Assembly: GCA_020328155.1 (NCBI GenBank)
Contig: JAIXMX010000004.1
Location: 1 to 64,000 of the forward strand
Reading direction: 5' to 3'
Length of the DNA: 64,000 bases
Origin: Candidatus Endomicrobiellum agilis
Lineage (GTDB): Bacteria > Elusimicrobiota > Endomicrobiia > Endomicrobiales > Endomicrobiaceae
The position numbers and the translations under genes were made by a program. Positions within the stretch are counted from its first letter, which is position 1; every line of letters starts with the position of its first letter. The notes beneath the pieces were generated by a model. That model was given only the letters and a program-made list of their open reading frames with translations. It made no database searches and was not told the DNA's origin. This document shows positions 28,550 through 36,294 of this stretch, in pieces.

Positions 28550-28747
28550 ATCAAGAAAAAAATATTAGTTATATTAGTCAGTCTGAATCTTTTAGCAGAC
28601 TGTTCCTCGAGAAGCAAAATGGCAATAGGATATTTTTCACTCTTCCCCAGCTTCTTGTCGTCTCACGAGGTCACAGAGGAAGAGACTCACAGCTCTTCAT
28701 CTGCAAACAAAGAAGCGCGTGGGGATATAAGATATTTTGTTGTGTAG
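28550..28747 (+). pseudogene. Broken lipoprotein gene, N-terminal part
   Basis: An open frame without ATG, GTG or TTG start reads IKKKILVILVSLNLLADCSS: a basic, hydrophobic signal with a lipobox-like LLADC. It then runs about 45 residues of Ser- and Glu-rich sequence before a stop at 28745. Downstream pieces in other frames, including a coiled coil, may be the rest of the same gene. The family is not recognised. Confidence 0.45.
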
Positions 28748-29568
28748 CGACTGACGATTATGAAGATATACCTGCTGCTCCGACTCTTCACAGTTTTGCA
28801 ACTCAAACAGATTTGTAAAATCCCTCACCGTCCCTATTCTAAACCTATTTGAGAATCATCGGCAGGACACGCGGATTTTGCAGCTTCCTTGCCAGCAGAC
28901 GCGGAATATGAAACAGATTATAAACATGAAGCGGAAACGCTAAAACAACAGATACAAACAATCAAGGATATAGCGAAAAAAAGCAAACGACGGGTATGTC
29001 CATTGCAACGAAATACATGATACCATAAAATCTGAAACAGAGATATTATGTCCAGATTTAAAAATTAATCAAACATAATACACTTAATGTAGTAGAAGGG
29101 GAGTATGTATTAATTGCATATGAAGATTTTGAAAGGGATAGTTAATCTTCCTTGTCAGCACAGCTGTAAGAAAGAGATAGCACTGATAAACGAAAAAGGG
29201 TACCACTTCTAGCTAGACTCTTTAAGAAAAAAATGTGTTAAAGTTGGGTGAATATTTGGAGACGACATGAAAGAGTTTATATGTATATTAATCAGTCTGC
29301 CTCTCAATACGAGGTGTTATTCTTGAAGGGAAAAAACTTCGTCTCTTTCACTTCAAGAATGCGCGAGGTTTTCCTCTCGATGACTCAAAGAGGAACCAAT
29401 ATGCCCAATGTCTCTCCAATAATTTTCTGCGTATTGAATGGTTTGTGTATGGGGCTGCGTTCACAATCCTTTTTGGTGTGGATAAAAACTTTCTATTTTT
29501 TTATCAAGTCTTATAATCTCCGCTGTAAAAACTTTTCCTTATTTTTTTATTCTGGCACAGTTTCAGAA

Positions 29569-29610
29569 GGGAGACGTCGAAATTGAACTGTCGTCTCTTC
29601 TTGTTTTTTT
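29569..29610 (+). terminator. Probable intrinsic terminator
   Basis: Arms GGGAGACG (29569-29576) and CGTCTCTT (29592-29599) form an 8-bp stem including two G-T pairs, followed by CTTGTTTTTTT. It sits about 60 bases upstream of murG, so murG-surE probably has its own promoter just after it. Confidence 0.6.
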
Positions 29611-29671
29611 ATGATTTGATTTAAGGAGCGCTGTTGAACAGTTAAAGGTAGTTGCAAACTATTGAATAAAA

Positions 29672-30745
29672 ATGAAAAATAGGAATATAATTATTGTTTC
29701 AAGCGGGACAGGAGGGCACATTTATCCAGGTGTAGCTTTAGCGGAAGAGTTTAAAAATAAGGGATATAATCCCGTTTTCTTTATAAACAGTAATGCAACT
29801 TCTTTAGAGATTTTAAAAAATAGTGGCTTTGAATATATCGCGTTTAATGTGTCGGGAATGCCGAGAAGGATTTCATTTTTATTTATAATGTTTTTGTTTA
29901 AAATGAAGTTTGCTTTCTTTAGAGCATTAAAAAAGATTATAAAACTAAACCCTTTAGCGGTAATCGGCACGGGAGGATATATTGCAGTTCCCGTTCTTTT
30001 TGCAGCAAAAATACTGCAAAAAAAAACTTTTATACACGAACAGAATGTTGTTCCTGGCAAAGCAAATATACTATTAAATAAAATAACTGATAGAACGTTT
30101 ATAAGTTTTCGATCTTCAGAAAAATATTTTAAAAATAAAAATACTATTCTTTCGGATTATCCTATCAGAAGAGATATTCTGTCAGTATCAAAAGAAGAGA
30201 TGTTGCAAGAACTTAAATTGAAAAAGGGTGTTTTCACGATTTTAGTTTTCGGAGGAAGTCTCGGAGCGGCTAAACTTAATGAAATCGCCTGCGAAACCCT
30301 TTTAGGATTATCTTTTAAAAGTAAAATTCAAGTTTTACATATAACGGGTTCTGAGAATTATATTAAAATTCAGGAAAAAGTTAAGGATAATCCGGATTAC
30401 AGAGTTTTTGTGTATATGCATGATATCGGCAGCGCCTACGCCGTAAGCGATATCGTAATATGCCGTTCAGGTGCTGGTACGGTGTTTGAGCTTAGAGCTT
30501 TAGACAAACCTGCAATTTTGGTGCCGTATCCCTATGCTACCGATGATCATCAGTATTGGAATGCAAAGGAAATAGAAAGGGACGGTAAAGTCATAATAAT
30601 GGAAGAGAAAAATCTTACAAAGGAAAACCTGTGCAAAGCCGTATATGTGCTTAGGGAAAATATAAAAAACAATATGTCTGAAAATATAACTAAATTTCCG
30701 CGTGGATTAATGTTTGAGGAAATAATAAAATGTATAAAATTTTAA
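29672..30745 (+). CDS. murG: UDP-GlcNAc : undecaprenyl-PP-MurNAc-pentapeptide GlcNAc transferase
   Basis: GT28 glycosyltransferase that makes lipid II on the inner face of the cytoplasmic membrane. It is 357 residues. The N-terminal SSGTGGHIYPGVALAEEF glycine loop, the second loop GTGGYIAVP, HEQNVVPGKAN, FGGSLGA, and the nucleotide-sugar site SGAGTVFELRALDKPAILVPYP followed by DDHQYWNA are all present. A hydrophobic-basic patch near residues 70-90 fits membrane association. It overlaps surE by 16 bases. Confidence 0.97.
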   Translation: MKNRNIIIVSSGTGGHIYPGVALAEEFKNKGYNPVFFINSNATSLEILKNSGFEYIAFNVSGMPRRISFLFIMFLFKMKFAFFRALKKIIKLNPLAVIGTGGYIAVPVLFAAKILQKKTFIHEQNVVPGKANILLNKITDRTFISFRSSEKYFKNKNTILSDYPIRRDILSVSKEEMLQELKLKKGVFTILVFGGSLGAAKLNEIACETLLGLSFKSKIQVLHITGSENYIKIQEKVKDNPDYRVFVYMHDIGSAYAVSDIVICRSGAGTVFELRALDKPAILVPYPYATDDHQYWNAKEIERDGKVIIMEEKNLTKENLCKAVYVLRENIKNNMSENITKFPRGLMFEEIIKCIKF

Positions 30746-31458
30746 TTTCAAACGATGACGGCGTAAAAGGTCCCGGACTCCGTCCTTTAATGAAAGAACT
30801 TTCCAAAATCGGGAAAGTGTATGTAATTGTTCCAAAAAATCAAATGTCCGGTACAGGACACAGCATAACGCTTACAAAATACAAAAAAATTGAAAAAATT
30901 GAAGAAGATTTTTATGCAGTGAAAGGCGGTACTCCTGCAGACTGTGTAAAATACGGGTTGTATTATTTTTTAAAAAATGGAGTAGATTTAATAGTGTCCG
31001 GCATAAATACGTGTCCTAATCTTGGACAGGACGTAATTTATTCTGGAACTGTCGGCGCCGCGAGAGAGGGGGCATTGAAAGGAATTCCTTCACTTGCCGT
31101 TTCTGCGGCAGAAATAGACGCTACGGAATATAAACATTCCGCGATTGCGGCAAGAGAGATTGCCGCAATAGTACTGAAAAGAAAAATTTTTTTCAAAAAT
31201 ATTTGTTTGAATATAAACATTCCTCAAAATTATAAAGGTATAAAAGTTGCTCCTTTGGGACTGCGTACTTATAATGAAAATGTCGAAACTGTCATTGACA
31301 AAAAAGGAAATCTCTCTTACAGATTGTCGGGGAAATACATCCCCGGCGGAAAGAAGAATGGAACGGATATAGATATTGTGGATAAAGGGTATATTTCTGT
31401 TACTCCTCTACAGATTAATCAGACAGACTTTACTTTTATAAAAAAAATCAAGTTATGA
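30730..31458 (+). CDS. surE: 5'-nucleotidase SurE
   Basis: Metal-dependent survival-protein phosphatase acting on nucleoside 5'- and 3'-monophosphates. It is 242 residues. The diagnostic N-terminal ISNDDGVKGPGL with the two Asp metal ligands, QMSGTGHSIT, GTPADCVKYGL and SGINTCPNLGQDVIYSGTVGAAREG are intact. The start lies inside the end of murG, so it is probably translated by coupling. Confidence 0.96.
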   Translation: MYKILISNDDGVKGPGLRPLMKELSKIGKVYVIVPKNQMSGTGHSITLTKYKKIEKIEEDFYAVKGGTPADCVKYGLYYFLKNGVDLIVSGINTCPNLGQDVIYSGTVGAAREGALKGIPSLAVSAAEIDATEYKHSAIAAREIAAIVLKRKIFFKNICLNINIPQNYKGIKVAPLGLRTYNENVETVIDKKGNLSYRLSGKYIPGGKKNGTDIDIVDKGYISVTPLQINQTDFTFIKKIKL

Positions 31459-31801
31459 TTATTCTCCCTCCAGATTATAATATACTACTAATGTGATGTG
31501 TAGGGCATGCAAGTCAAGTCTAGTATAGGAAGTCGAGCGTCCTCGGCGATGAGCGTTGCAAATCTTGGCTTATTGGTCGTGGCAAAGTGTGAAGTGAAAG
31601 ATAATTTTTCAAGAGCAGAATACAGAAAATATGCAGGGAAAGTGAAAAGTTTTGTCGGAACCAATCTTCAAAATGCAAAAATATCTGAAAAAATTTTGGT
31701 ATCAGCTAAAATAGAAAATTAACTGCATGTCTTTCCTCTCTAGGTTTTCTTGACGGAATGGGAGAAGAGAAGCTTATTCGTGGTGGTTGCAAAAAATAAT
31801 C
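31459..31801. other. Intergenic region between surE and uvrB
   Basis: About 340 bases. A 71-codon open frame at 31507-31722 (containing NFSRAEYRKYAGKVKSFVG) has no clear ribosome site and no family I recognise; it may be a small gene or a relic. No hairpin or RNA gene is seen. Confidence 0.3.
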
Positions 31802-33823
31802 ATGGAAAATAAATTTAAACTGATTTCAAAATTTAAACCGTCTGGTGACCAGCCGCAAGCTATCGATAGACTGTATCGTAATTATTTAAGTAATAAAAAC
31901 TCGCAAGTCTTGCTCGGTGTTACAGGTTCGGGAAAAACATTTGTTATGGCAAGTGTTATTGAGAAACTCCAGCAACCTACGCTTATAATATCGCCGAACA
32001 AAATTTTAGCGGCGCAGACTTATGCTGAGTTTAAAGCTTTTTTCCCAAACAACGCTGTAGAATATTTTATATCTTATTACGATTATTATCAGCCGGAAGC
32101 TTATATTCCGTCAAGTGATACGTACATAGAAAAAGATGCGTCGATAAATGACCACATAGACAGACTGCGTTTAAAAGCGACTACGTCCCTTCTTGAGAGA
32201 AAAGATGTTATTGTGGTTGCTTCTGTCTCGTGTATATATAATTTAGGATCTCCTCAAGATTACCAGAATATGTGCGTCGAAATAACTGTGGGAAAAGAAA
32301 AAGCGATGGGTATGCTTTTAACCGAACTTATTACAAGTCATTATGATAGAAATGAAGTCGAATTTGTAAGGGGACGGTTCAGGGTAAAAGGTGATACTAT
32401 TGAAATTTTTCCAGCATATCTTGAAACTGCCTTAAGAATTGAATTTTACTGCGATACGATTGAAAGCATAAAGGAATTTAATCCGATAACAGGCGAAGTG
32501 ATTAATAAAAAAGATAAAGCATATATTTATCCTGCGAAACTTTTTGTTACTGACAAGTATAGAATTAACAAAGCTTTAGAAACAATACGAATAGAGTTAA
32601 ATGAACGGCTTGAGATATTAAGATCGCAAAATAAACTTCTTGAAGCACAGCGTCTTGAGCAGAGAACTAAATATGATATGGAAATGTTAAAGGAAACAGG
32701 CTCATGCAACGGTGTTGAGAACTATTCAAGACATCTTTCAGGTAATCCAACGGGAACCAGACCGACGACTCTTATAGACTATTTCCTGCAAGAAAATAAT
32801 GATTTTTTAATAATAGCTGATGAATCGCATATCTCTCTTCCGCAGATAAGAGGGATGTACGAAGGTGACAGGAGCAGAAAGCAAACTCTTGTAAATTTTG
32901 GTTTCAGATTGTCGTCTGCTTTGGATAACAGACCCTTGACATTTCAGGAATTCGAAAAACTTTTAAAAAAATTTATGATGGTTTCTGCAACTCCGGGAGT
33001 ATATGAACTAGAAAGAAGTAAAAAACACATAGTGGATTTAATTATTCGTCCTACGGGACTTGTAGATCCAGAAGTTATTATTCGTCCTATAGATGGGCAA
33101 ATACAGGATTTAATGCGAGAAGTACAAAAAAATATTGAGAGAAAACAGAGAACTTTAATTACTACACTTACGAAAAAGATGTCTGAAGATTTGGCGGCTT
33201 ATTTAAAAGAAAGGGGTTTTAAAGTCGAATATCTGCATTCTGGAGTGGATACTTTAACAAGAATAGAAATACTTAAAAATCTGCGTCTTGGCAAGTTTGA
33301 TGTTTTAGTAGGGATAAATCTTTTAAGAGAGGGATTAGATTTACCTGAAGTATCTTTAGTAGCCGTTTTAGATGCTGACAAAGAGGGTTTTTTACGTTCT
33401 GAACCTACGCTTATCCAGATTTGCGGAAGAGCTGCAAGAAATGTTGACGGACGAGTCATATTTTATGCAGATACTGTGACCAGTTCAATGCAAAGAGCTT
33501 TAAAGGAAATGAATCGGCGGCGAAGCAGGCAGCTTGAGTACAATAAAAAAAATAATATTACTCCAAAATCAATAATCAAAGCCGTTCACGAACTCGACGA
33601 ATTTAGAAATTTATCAAGAGAGGAATCAGTAACTCACATGGTCGCTGAGAAGCAGCTTGATTATAAAATTGGTGCCAAAAATATTGACGGTATAATAAAA
33701 GAAGTTGAATTACAGATGAAAGAAGCCGCTGATAATCTTGATTTTGAATCTGCTGTGGTCTTAAGAGATAAAATGCTTGAGCTAAAAAGTATGAAATCCT
33801 TCAAATCTTCTAAGCGTAATTAA
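31802..33823 (+). CDS. uvrB: Excinuclease ABC subunit B
   Basis: Damage-verifying helicase-like subunit of nucleotide excision repair. I use the ATG at 31802 (673 residues); an in-frame TTG five codons upstream has no better ribosome site. Walker A GVTGSGKTF is at about residue 40, the beta-hairpin SYYDYYQPEAYIPSSDTYIEK at about 93, the DESH box at about 338, helicase motif VI QICGRAARN at about 542, and the UVR motif NLDFESAVVLRD, which contacts UvrA and UvrC, at the C-terminus. uvrA and uvrC are not in the window. Confidence 0.97.
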   Translation: MENKFKLISKFKPSGDQPQAIDRLYRNYLSNKNSQVLLGVTGSGKTFVMASVIEKLQQPTLIISPNKILAAQTYAEFKAFFPNNAVEYFISYYDYYQPEAYIPSSDTYIEKDASINDHIDRLRLKATTSLLERKDVIVVASVSCIYNLGSPQDYQNMCVEITVGKEKAMGMLLTELITSHYDRNEVEFVRGRFRVKGDTIEIFPAYLETALRIEFYCDTIESIKEFNPITGEVINKKDKAYIYPAKLFVTDKYRINKALETIRIELNERLEILRSQNKLLEAQRLEQRTKYDMEMLKETGSCNGVENYSRHLSGNPTGTRPTTLIDYFLQENNDFLIIADESHISLPQIRGMYEGDRSRKQTLVNFGFRLSSALDNRPLTFQEFEKLLKKFMMVSATPGVYELERSKKHIVDLIIRPTGLVDPEVIIRPIDGQIQDLMREVQKNIERKQRTLITTLTKKMSEDLAAYLKERGFKVEYLHSGVDTLTRIEILKNLRLGKFDVLVGINLLREGLDLPEVSLVAVLDADKEGFLRSEPTLIQICGRAARNVDGRVIFYADTVTSSMQRALKEMNRRRSRQLEYNKKNNITPKSIIKAVHELDEFRNLSREESVTHMVAEKQLDYKIGAKNIDGIIKEVELQMKEAADNLDFESAVVLRDKMLELKSMKSFKSSKRN

Positions 33824-33889
33824 GCGAAGAATAAGTTATTCTAAATTTTTAACTTTTTACGTTTGACAAGCCGATGGGTTTTTATTAAA

Positions 33890-34161
33890 ATGTTCACCTA
33901 TGAGTTTTATGGGATGGTGTTGATTATTATAGCGATTACTTTAATAAGTCTGTGCATAGTTATAGTGACAATTTATCTATAGCTATGTTAATAGTTGTGA
34001 GTGAAGTCGCAGTGAAATTTGAAAGCGTGGTAAGGAAGATAAACAGTGAGTTAAATGTTGTCAATAAAGTTTCCGGCAAAGTCGCGTCGATAGACTGTAT
34101 ATTGTCGTCTTTGGCTATTTCAGTAATTTCATTTCTATTTTATATTTTTTTTGAACATTAA
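33890..34161 (+). pseudogene. Frameshifted DUF948-like membrane protein
   Basis: The ATG at 33890 opens MFTYEFYGMVLIIIAITLISLCIVIVTIY, a clean N-terminal membrane segment, then stops at 33980. The frame then resumes in another register with MLIVVSEVAVKFESVVRKINSELNVVNKVSGKVASID and a C-terminal hydrophobic stretch to 34161. Together they have the layout of DUF948 proteins (membrane helix, then a helix that repeats V..V..), which often sit beside YtxH-like genes, as here (23 bases downstream). One indel near 33980 would repair it; a sequencing error is also possible. Confidence 0.6.
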
Positions 34162-34184
34162 TAAAAAGTGGGTGGAGGAAAGAA

Positions 34185-34478
34185 ATGAGTGATAATAAAG
34201 ATACGGTGTTGGCTTTTGTTTTGGGAGGTTTAGTAGGAGCGCTGGTAGGAATATTATATGCTCCTAAATCTGGGAAGGAGATAAGATGTAATATAAAAAA
34301 GCTTGGCGAAGAGATAGTGGACACTGTGAGCAATCTGAGTAGTGATTTCAAAGAGAATGAGTTTTGTGAAGAAGAAGTCTGTGAAAAAGTTTTATCCGGT
34401 AAAAAAGAGAATATAAAAGAAACTTTTGAAGAAGGTAAAAGGGCTTTTGATAAATCCAATAAAAAAGAAAAAGAATAA
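34185..34478 (+). CDS. YtxH-like small membrane protein
   Basis: 97 residues. AFVLGGLVGALVGILYAPKSGKEIR (about 10-34) is the typical YtxH opening: a glycine-rich membrane helix followed by the LYAPKSGKE turn. The remainder is a charged, lysine- and glutamate-rich helix. GGAGG precedes the ATG. YtxH proteins are linked to general stress in Firmicutes but their biochemical role is not settled. It pairs with the broken DUF948-like gene upstream. Confidence 0.8.
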   Translation: MSDNKDTVLAFVLGGLVGALVGILYAPKSGKEIRCNIKKLGEEIVDTVSNLSSDFKENEFCEEEVCEKVLSGKKENIKETFEEGKRAFDKSNKKEKE

Positions 34479-34497
34479 TTAATAAATTTCGTTGTAT

Positions 34498-34570
34498 GCT
34501 GAGGTAGCTCAGTCGGTAGAGCACAGGTCTGAAAAACCTGGTGTCGACAGTTCGATTCTGTCCCTCAGCA
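34498..34570 (+). tRNA. tRNA-Phe (GAA)
   Basis: Acceptor GCTGAGG/CCTCAGC, D arm AGCTCAGTCGGTAGAGC, anticodon GAA in loop CTGAAAA, T arm GACAGTTCGATTCTGTC. It is one of a pair with tRNA-Thr 65 bases on. Confidence 0.95.
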
Positions 34571-34635
34571 TGCTTTTATATAATTGTGTTATATTAAATG
34601 TTGCATATATTGTCATAGTTAAATTAACAAGCTAT

Positions 34636-34708
34636 GCCGATGTAGCTCAGTTGGCAGAGCAATTGCTTCGTAAGCAATGGGTCGGAGGTTCAAATCCTCT
34701 CATCGGCT
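34636..34708 (+). tRNA. tRNA-Thr (CGT)
   Basis: Acceptor GCCGATG/CATCGGC, D arm AGCTCAGTTGGCAGAGC, anticodon stem ATTGC/GCAAT with loop TTCGTAA and anticodon CGT, T arm GGAGGTTCAAATCCT. Confidence 0.95.
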
Positions 34709-34985
34709 AAATTAAATAGATAATATTAGACTCTGATATAGGTAACATAAAAAATAGCACGCGGATTCAAGAGTAAATCCGTTTGAGCGGATTTGAACAA
34801 ATATAAAATATGAAACGCAAACCGATATAGACAAAATTAACTATCTGCTGTAAAAATCGTTCTAACCGAATTATTGATAAGTTTACTGAAGTCTAAGCGT
34901 TGTAAAAAAATTACGAATTGTAAATGCTATTGTTTAAAAGTTGTAATGCTTTTTTTAAAGGTTATAGACATTAGGAAATTTGTCA

Positions 34986-35639
34986 ATGACAATCTCAAAT
35001 CTTGAAGAAATTGAATGTCCTAACGGGCATGTTTTTGAAGCAGAGTTGCTTTCTGCAATAAGCGTTTCGGATAACCCAAAGCTAAAGAATTTGTTAATAG
35101 ACGAAGAAATTAATCTTGTGTCGTGTCCTGAGTGTGGCAAAGTGTTTTATGCTGAATGTTTTATTCTTTATCACGACAGTAAAAACGAACTCATCGCTTT
35201 TGTGTATCCGTTGAGTTTCCAAAATCAAGCAGTACAATGTAAAATAAAAATGCGTAAAGAATTTGAACTTGCATTGGAGAACTTTGAGGAAAAGCAGAAG
35301 ATAAATTATGAGCCTCTTATGCTGTTTGGTATTGAAGATTTGGTTTTATTGCTGCTCTCCGAACAGGATATTGAGGATGAAGAAGCGGTTTTAAAATGTC
35401 TTGCTTCAAAACTTTTATTAGATACTGCGGATATTGCCCCGAGTCTTGCCAGAAAATTGAAAATTCCTAAAGTCCTTCCCTTTCCCAGAGGTGGAAAAAA
35501 ACTTGAAGCAAAATCTTTGATTTCCGGTTTACGGATTCTTATAGAGCATAATTCTAATCTTTTGCATTATGTTGAATTCCTTAAGAAAATATCAGAATAT
35601 GAAACAATATTTGAAGATATAAAAGATGACATTAACTAA
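34986..35639 (+). CDS. CpXC domain protein
   Basis: 217 residues. I take the ATG at 34986 because AGGA lies about 9 bases upstream; an in-frame TTG at 34980 is too close to it. The N-terminal 100 residues hold two cysteine motifs, IECPNGHVFEAEL near residue 10 and VSCPECGKVFYAECF near 47, followed by YPLSF: this is the CpXC family, a putative metal-binding domain of unknown function. The C-terminal half is helical. The stop overlaps the next gene's start by 14 bases. Confidence 0.8.
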   Translation: MTISNLEEIECPNGHVFEAELLSAISVSDNPKLKNLLIDEEINLVSCPECGKVFYAECFILYHDSKNELIAFVYPLSFQNQAVQCKIKMRKEFELALENFEEKQKINYEPLMLFGIEDLVLLLLSEQDIEDEEAVLKCLASKLLLDTADIAPSLARKLKIPKVLPFPRGGKKLEAKSLISGLRILIEHNSNLLHYVEFLKKISEYETIFEDIKDDIN

Positions 35640-36192
35640 AATCTCACTATTGGTTTTGATTGTTTCTCTCGTTTTATGCTCGTCTCTTTCTCTTTATGCT
35701 GCATTAAAAGTTACAGAGATTACTCAAGATAATAAATCGTTTAATATAGTTTTAAATGATGATATCAAGGTTTCAAATATAGTTTTAAAAAATAATGATA
35801 TTGAACTGCCTATATATAGGGGTAAAAATAAAGCATATAAACAATTTGGAATTTTAAAGAGAGAGTTTAGACAATATCTTGTCAATGCTTTATCTCAAAA
35901 TAAAACATCTTCAAAAAGTGAAAATACTGTATTTAAAGCAAATAAACTTTCAATTTTAAAAAAACATCCGAAAATAAAGGCTTTTACATCTGTCGTTTTT
36001 AGCGATGATATTGAAATTGAATGTCGTATTATGCAAAGCAAAAGAGGTTTATGGATTGCATGGCCTTCAAATAAAAGAAGTGGTGTGTGGATGAAAGATT
36101 TTGAATTTATAAATAAAGATTTAAAAGAGAGAGTTGAGAAAAAATTACTTAACGACTACGTTTCAAAAAATGATAAGGCGAAAAGCAAATAA
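35626..36192 (+). CDS. Exported protein with a SpoVG-like C-terminal domain
   Basis: 188 residues. The start MTLTKISLLVLIVSLVLCSS gives a signal peptide, with a likely cut after LSLYA. Residues about 1-110 after the signal have no family I know. Residues about 115-175 look like SpoVG: KAFTSVVFSDDIEIECRI, then GLWIAWPSNK, then WMKDFEFINKDLKERVEKKLL, compared with SpoVG's V.F.D.....IRV, GLFIAMPSRK and HPIN...R..I...VL.EY. SpoVG is normally a small cytoplasmic RNA/DNA-binding protein, so export is odd. The overlap with the CpXC gene suggests they work together. The fold assignment is from motif resemblance only. Confidence 0.6.
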   Translation: MTLTKISLLVLIVSLVLCSSLSLYAALKVTEITQDNKSFNIVLNDDIKVSNIVLKNNDIELPIYRGKNKAYKQFGILKREFRQYLVNALSQNKTSSKSENTVFKANKLSILKKHPKIKAFTSVVFSDDIEIECRIMQSKRGLWIAWPSNKRSGVWMKDFEFINKDLKERVEKKLLNDYVSKNDKAKSK

Positions 36193-36294
36193 GTGCGTTT
36201 AGATATTACCTTAAATATAGGTTTGTGAGTATAGATGAAAAAATAAGATGACAAAAAAATTCTTATTTGAATATGAAATAAAGGAAAAAATAAA

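Larger units (their letters stand above)
28333..29671 (+). other. Decayed interval between ftsW and murG
   Basis: About 1.34 kb with no intact gene. It contains a broken lipoprotein-like frame (separate entry) and further plus-strand pieces: about 28890-28990 (YETDYKHEAETLKQQIQTIKDIAKK, coiled-coil-like), about 29020-29110 (SETEILCPDLKIN, VVEGEYVLIAYEDFERD). A terminator-like hairpin lies at 29569-29610. An open frame at 29248-29586 is phenylalanine- and serine-rich and looks like chance. Confidence 0.45.

Noticed and set aside
29248-29586. 112-codon open frame before murG
   Set aside because: Phe- and Ser-rich with no family pattern, and it runs into the terminator hairpin; probably chance in decayed sequence.
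31507-31722. 71-codon open frame between surE and uvrB
   Set aside because: No clear ribosome site and no recognisable motif; kept only as a note in the intergenic entry.
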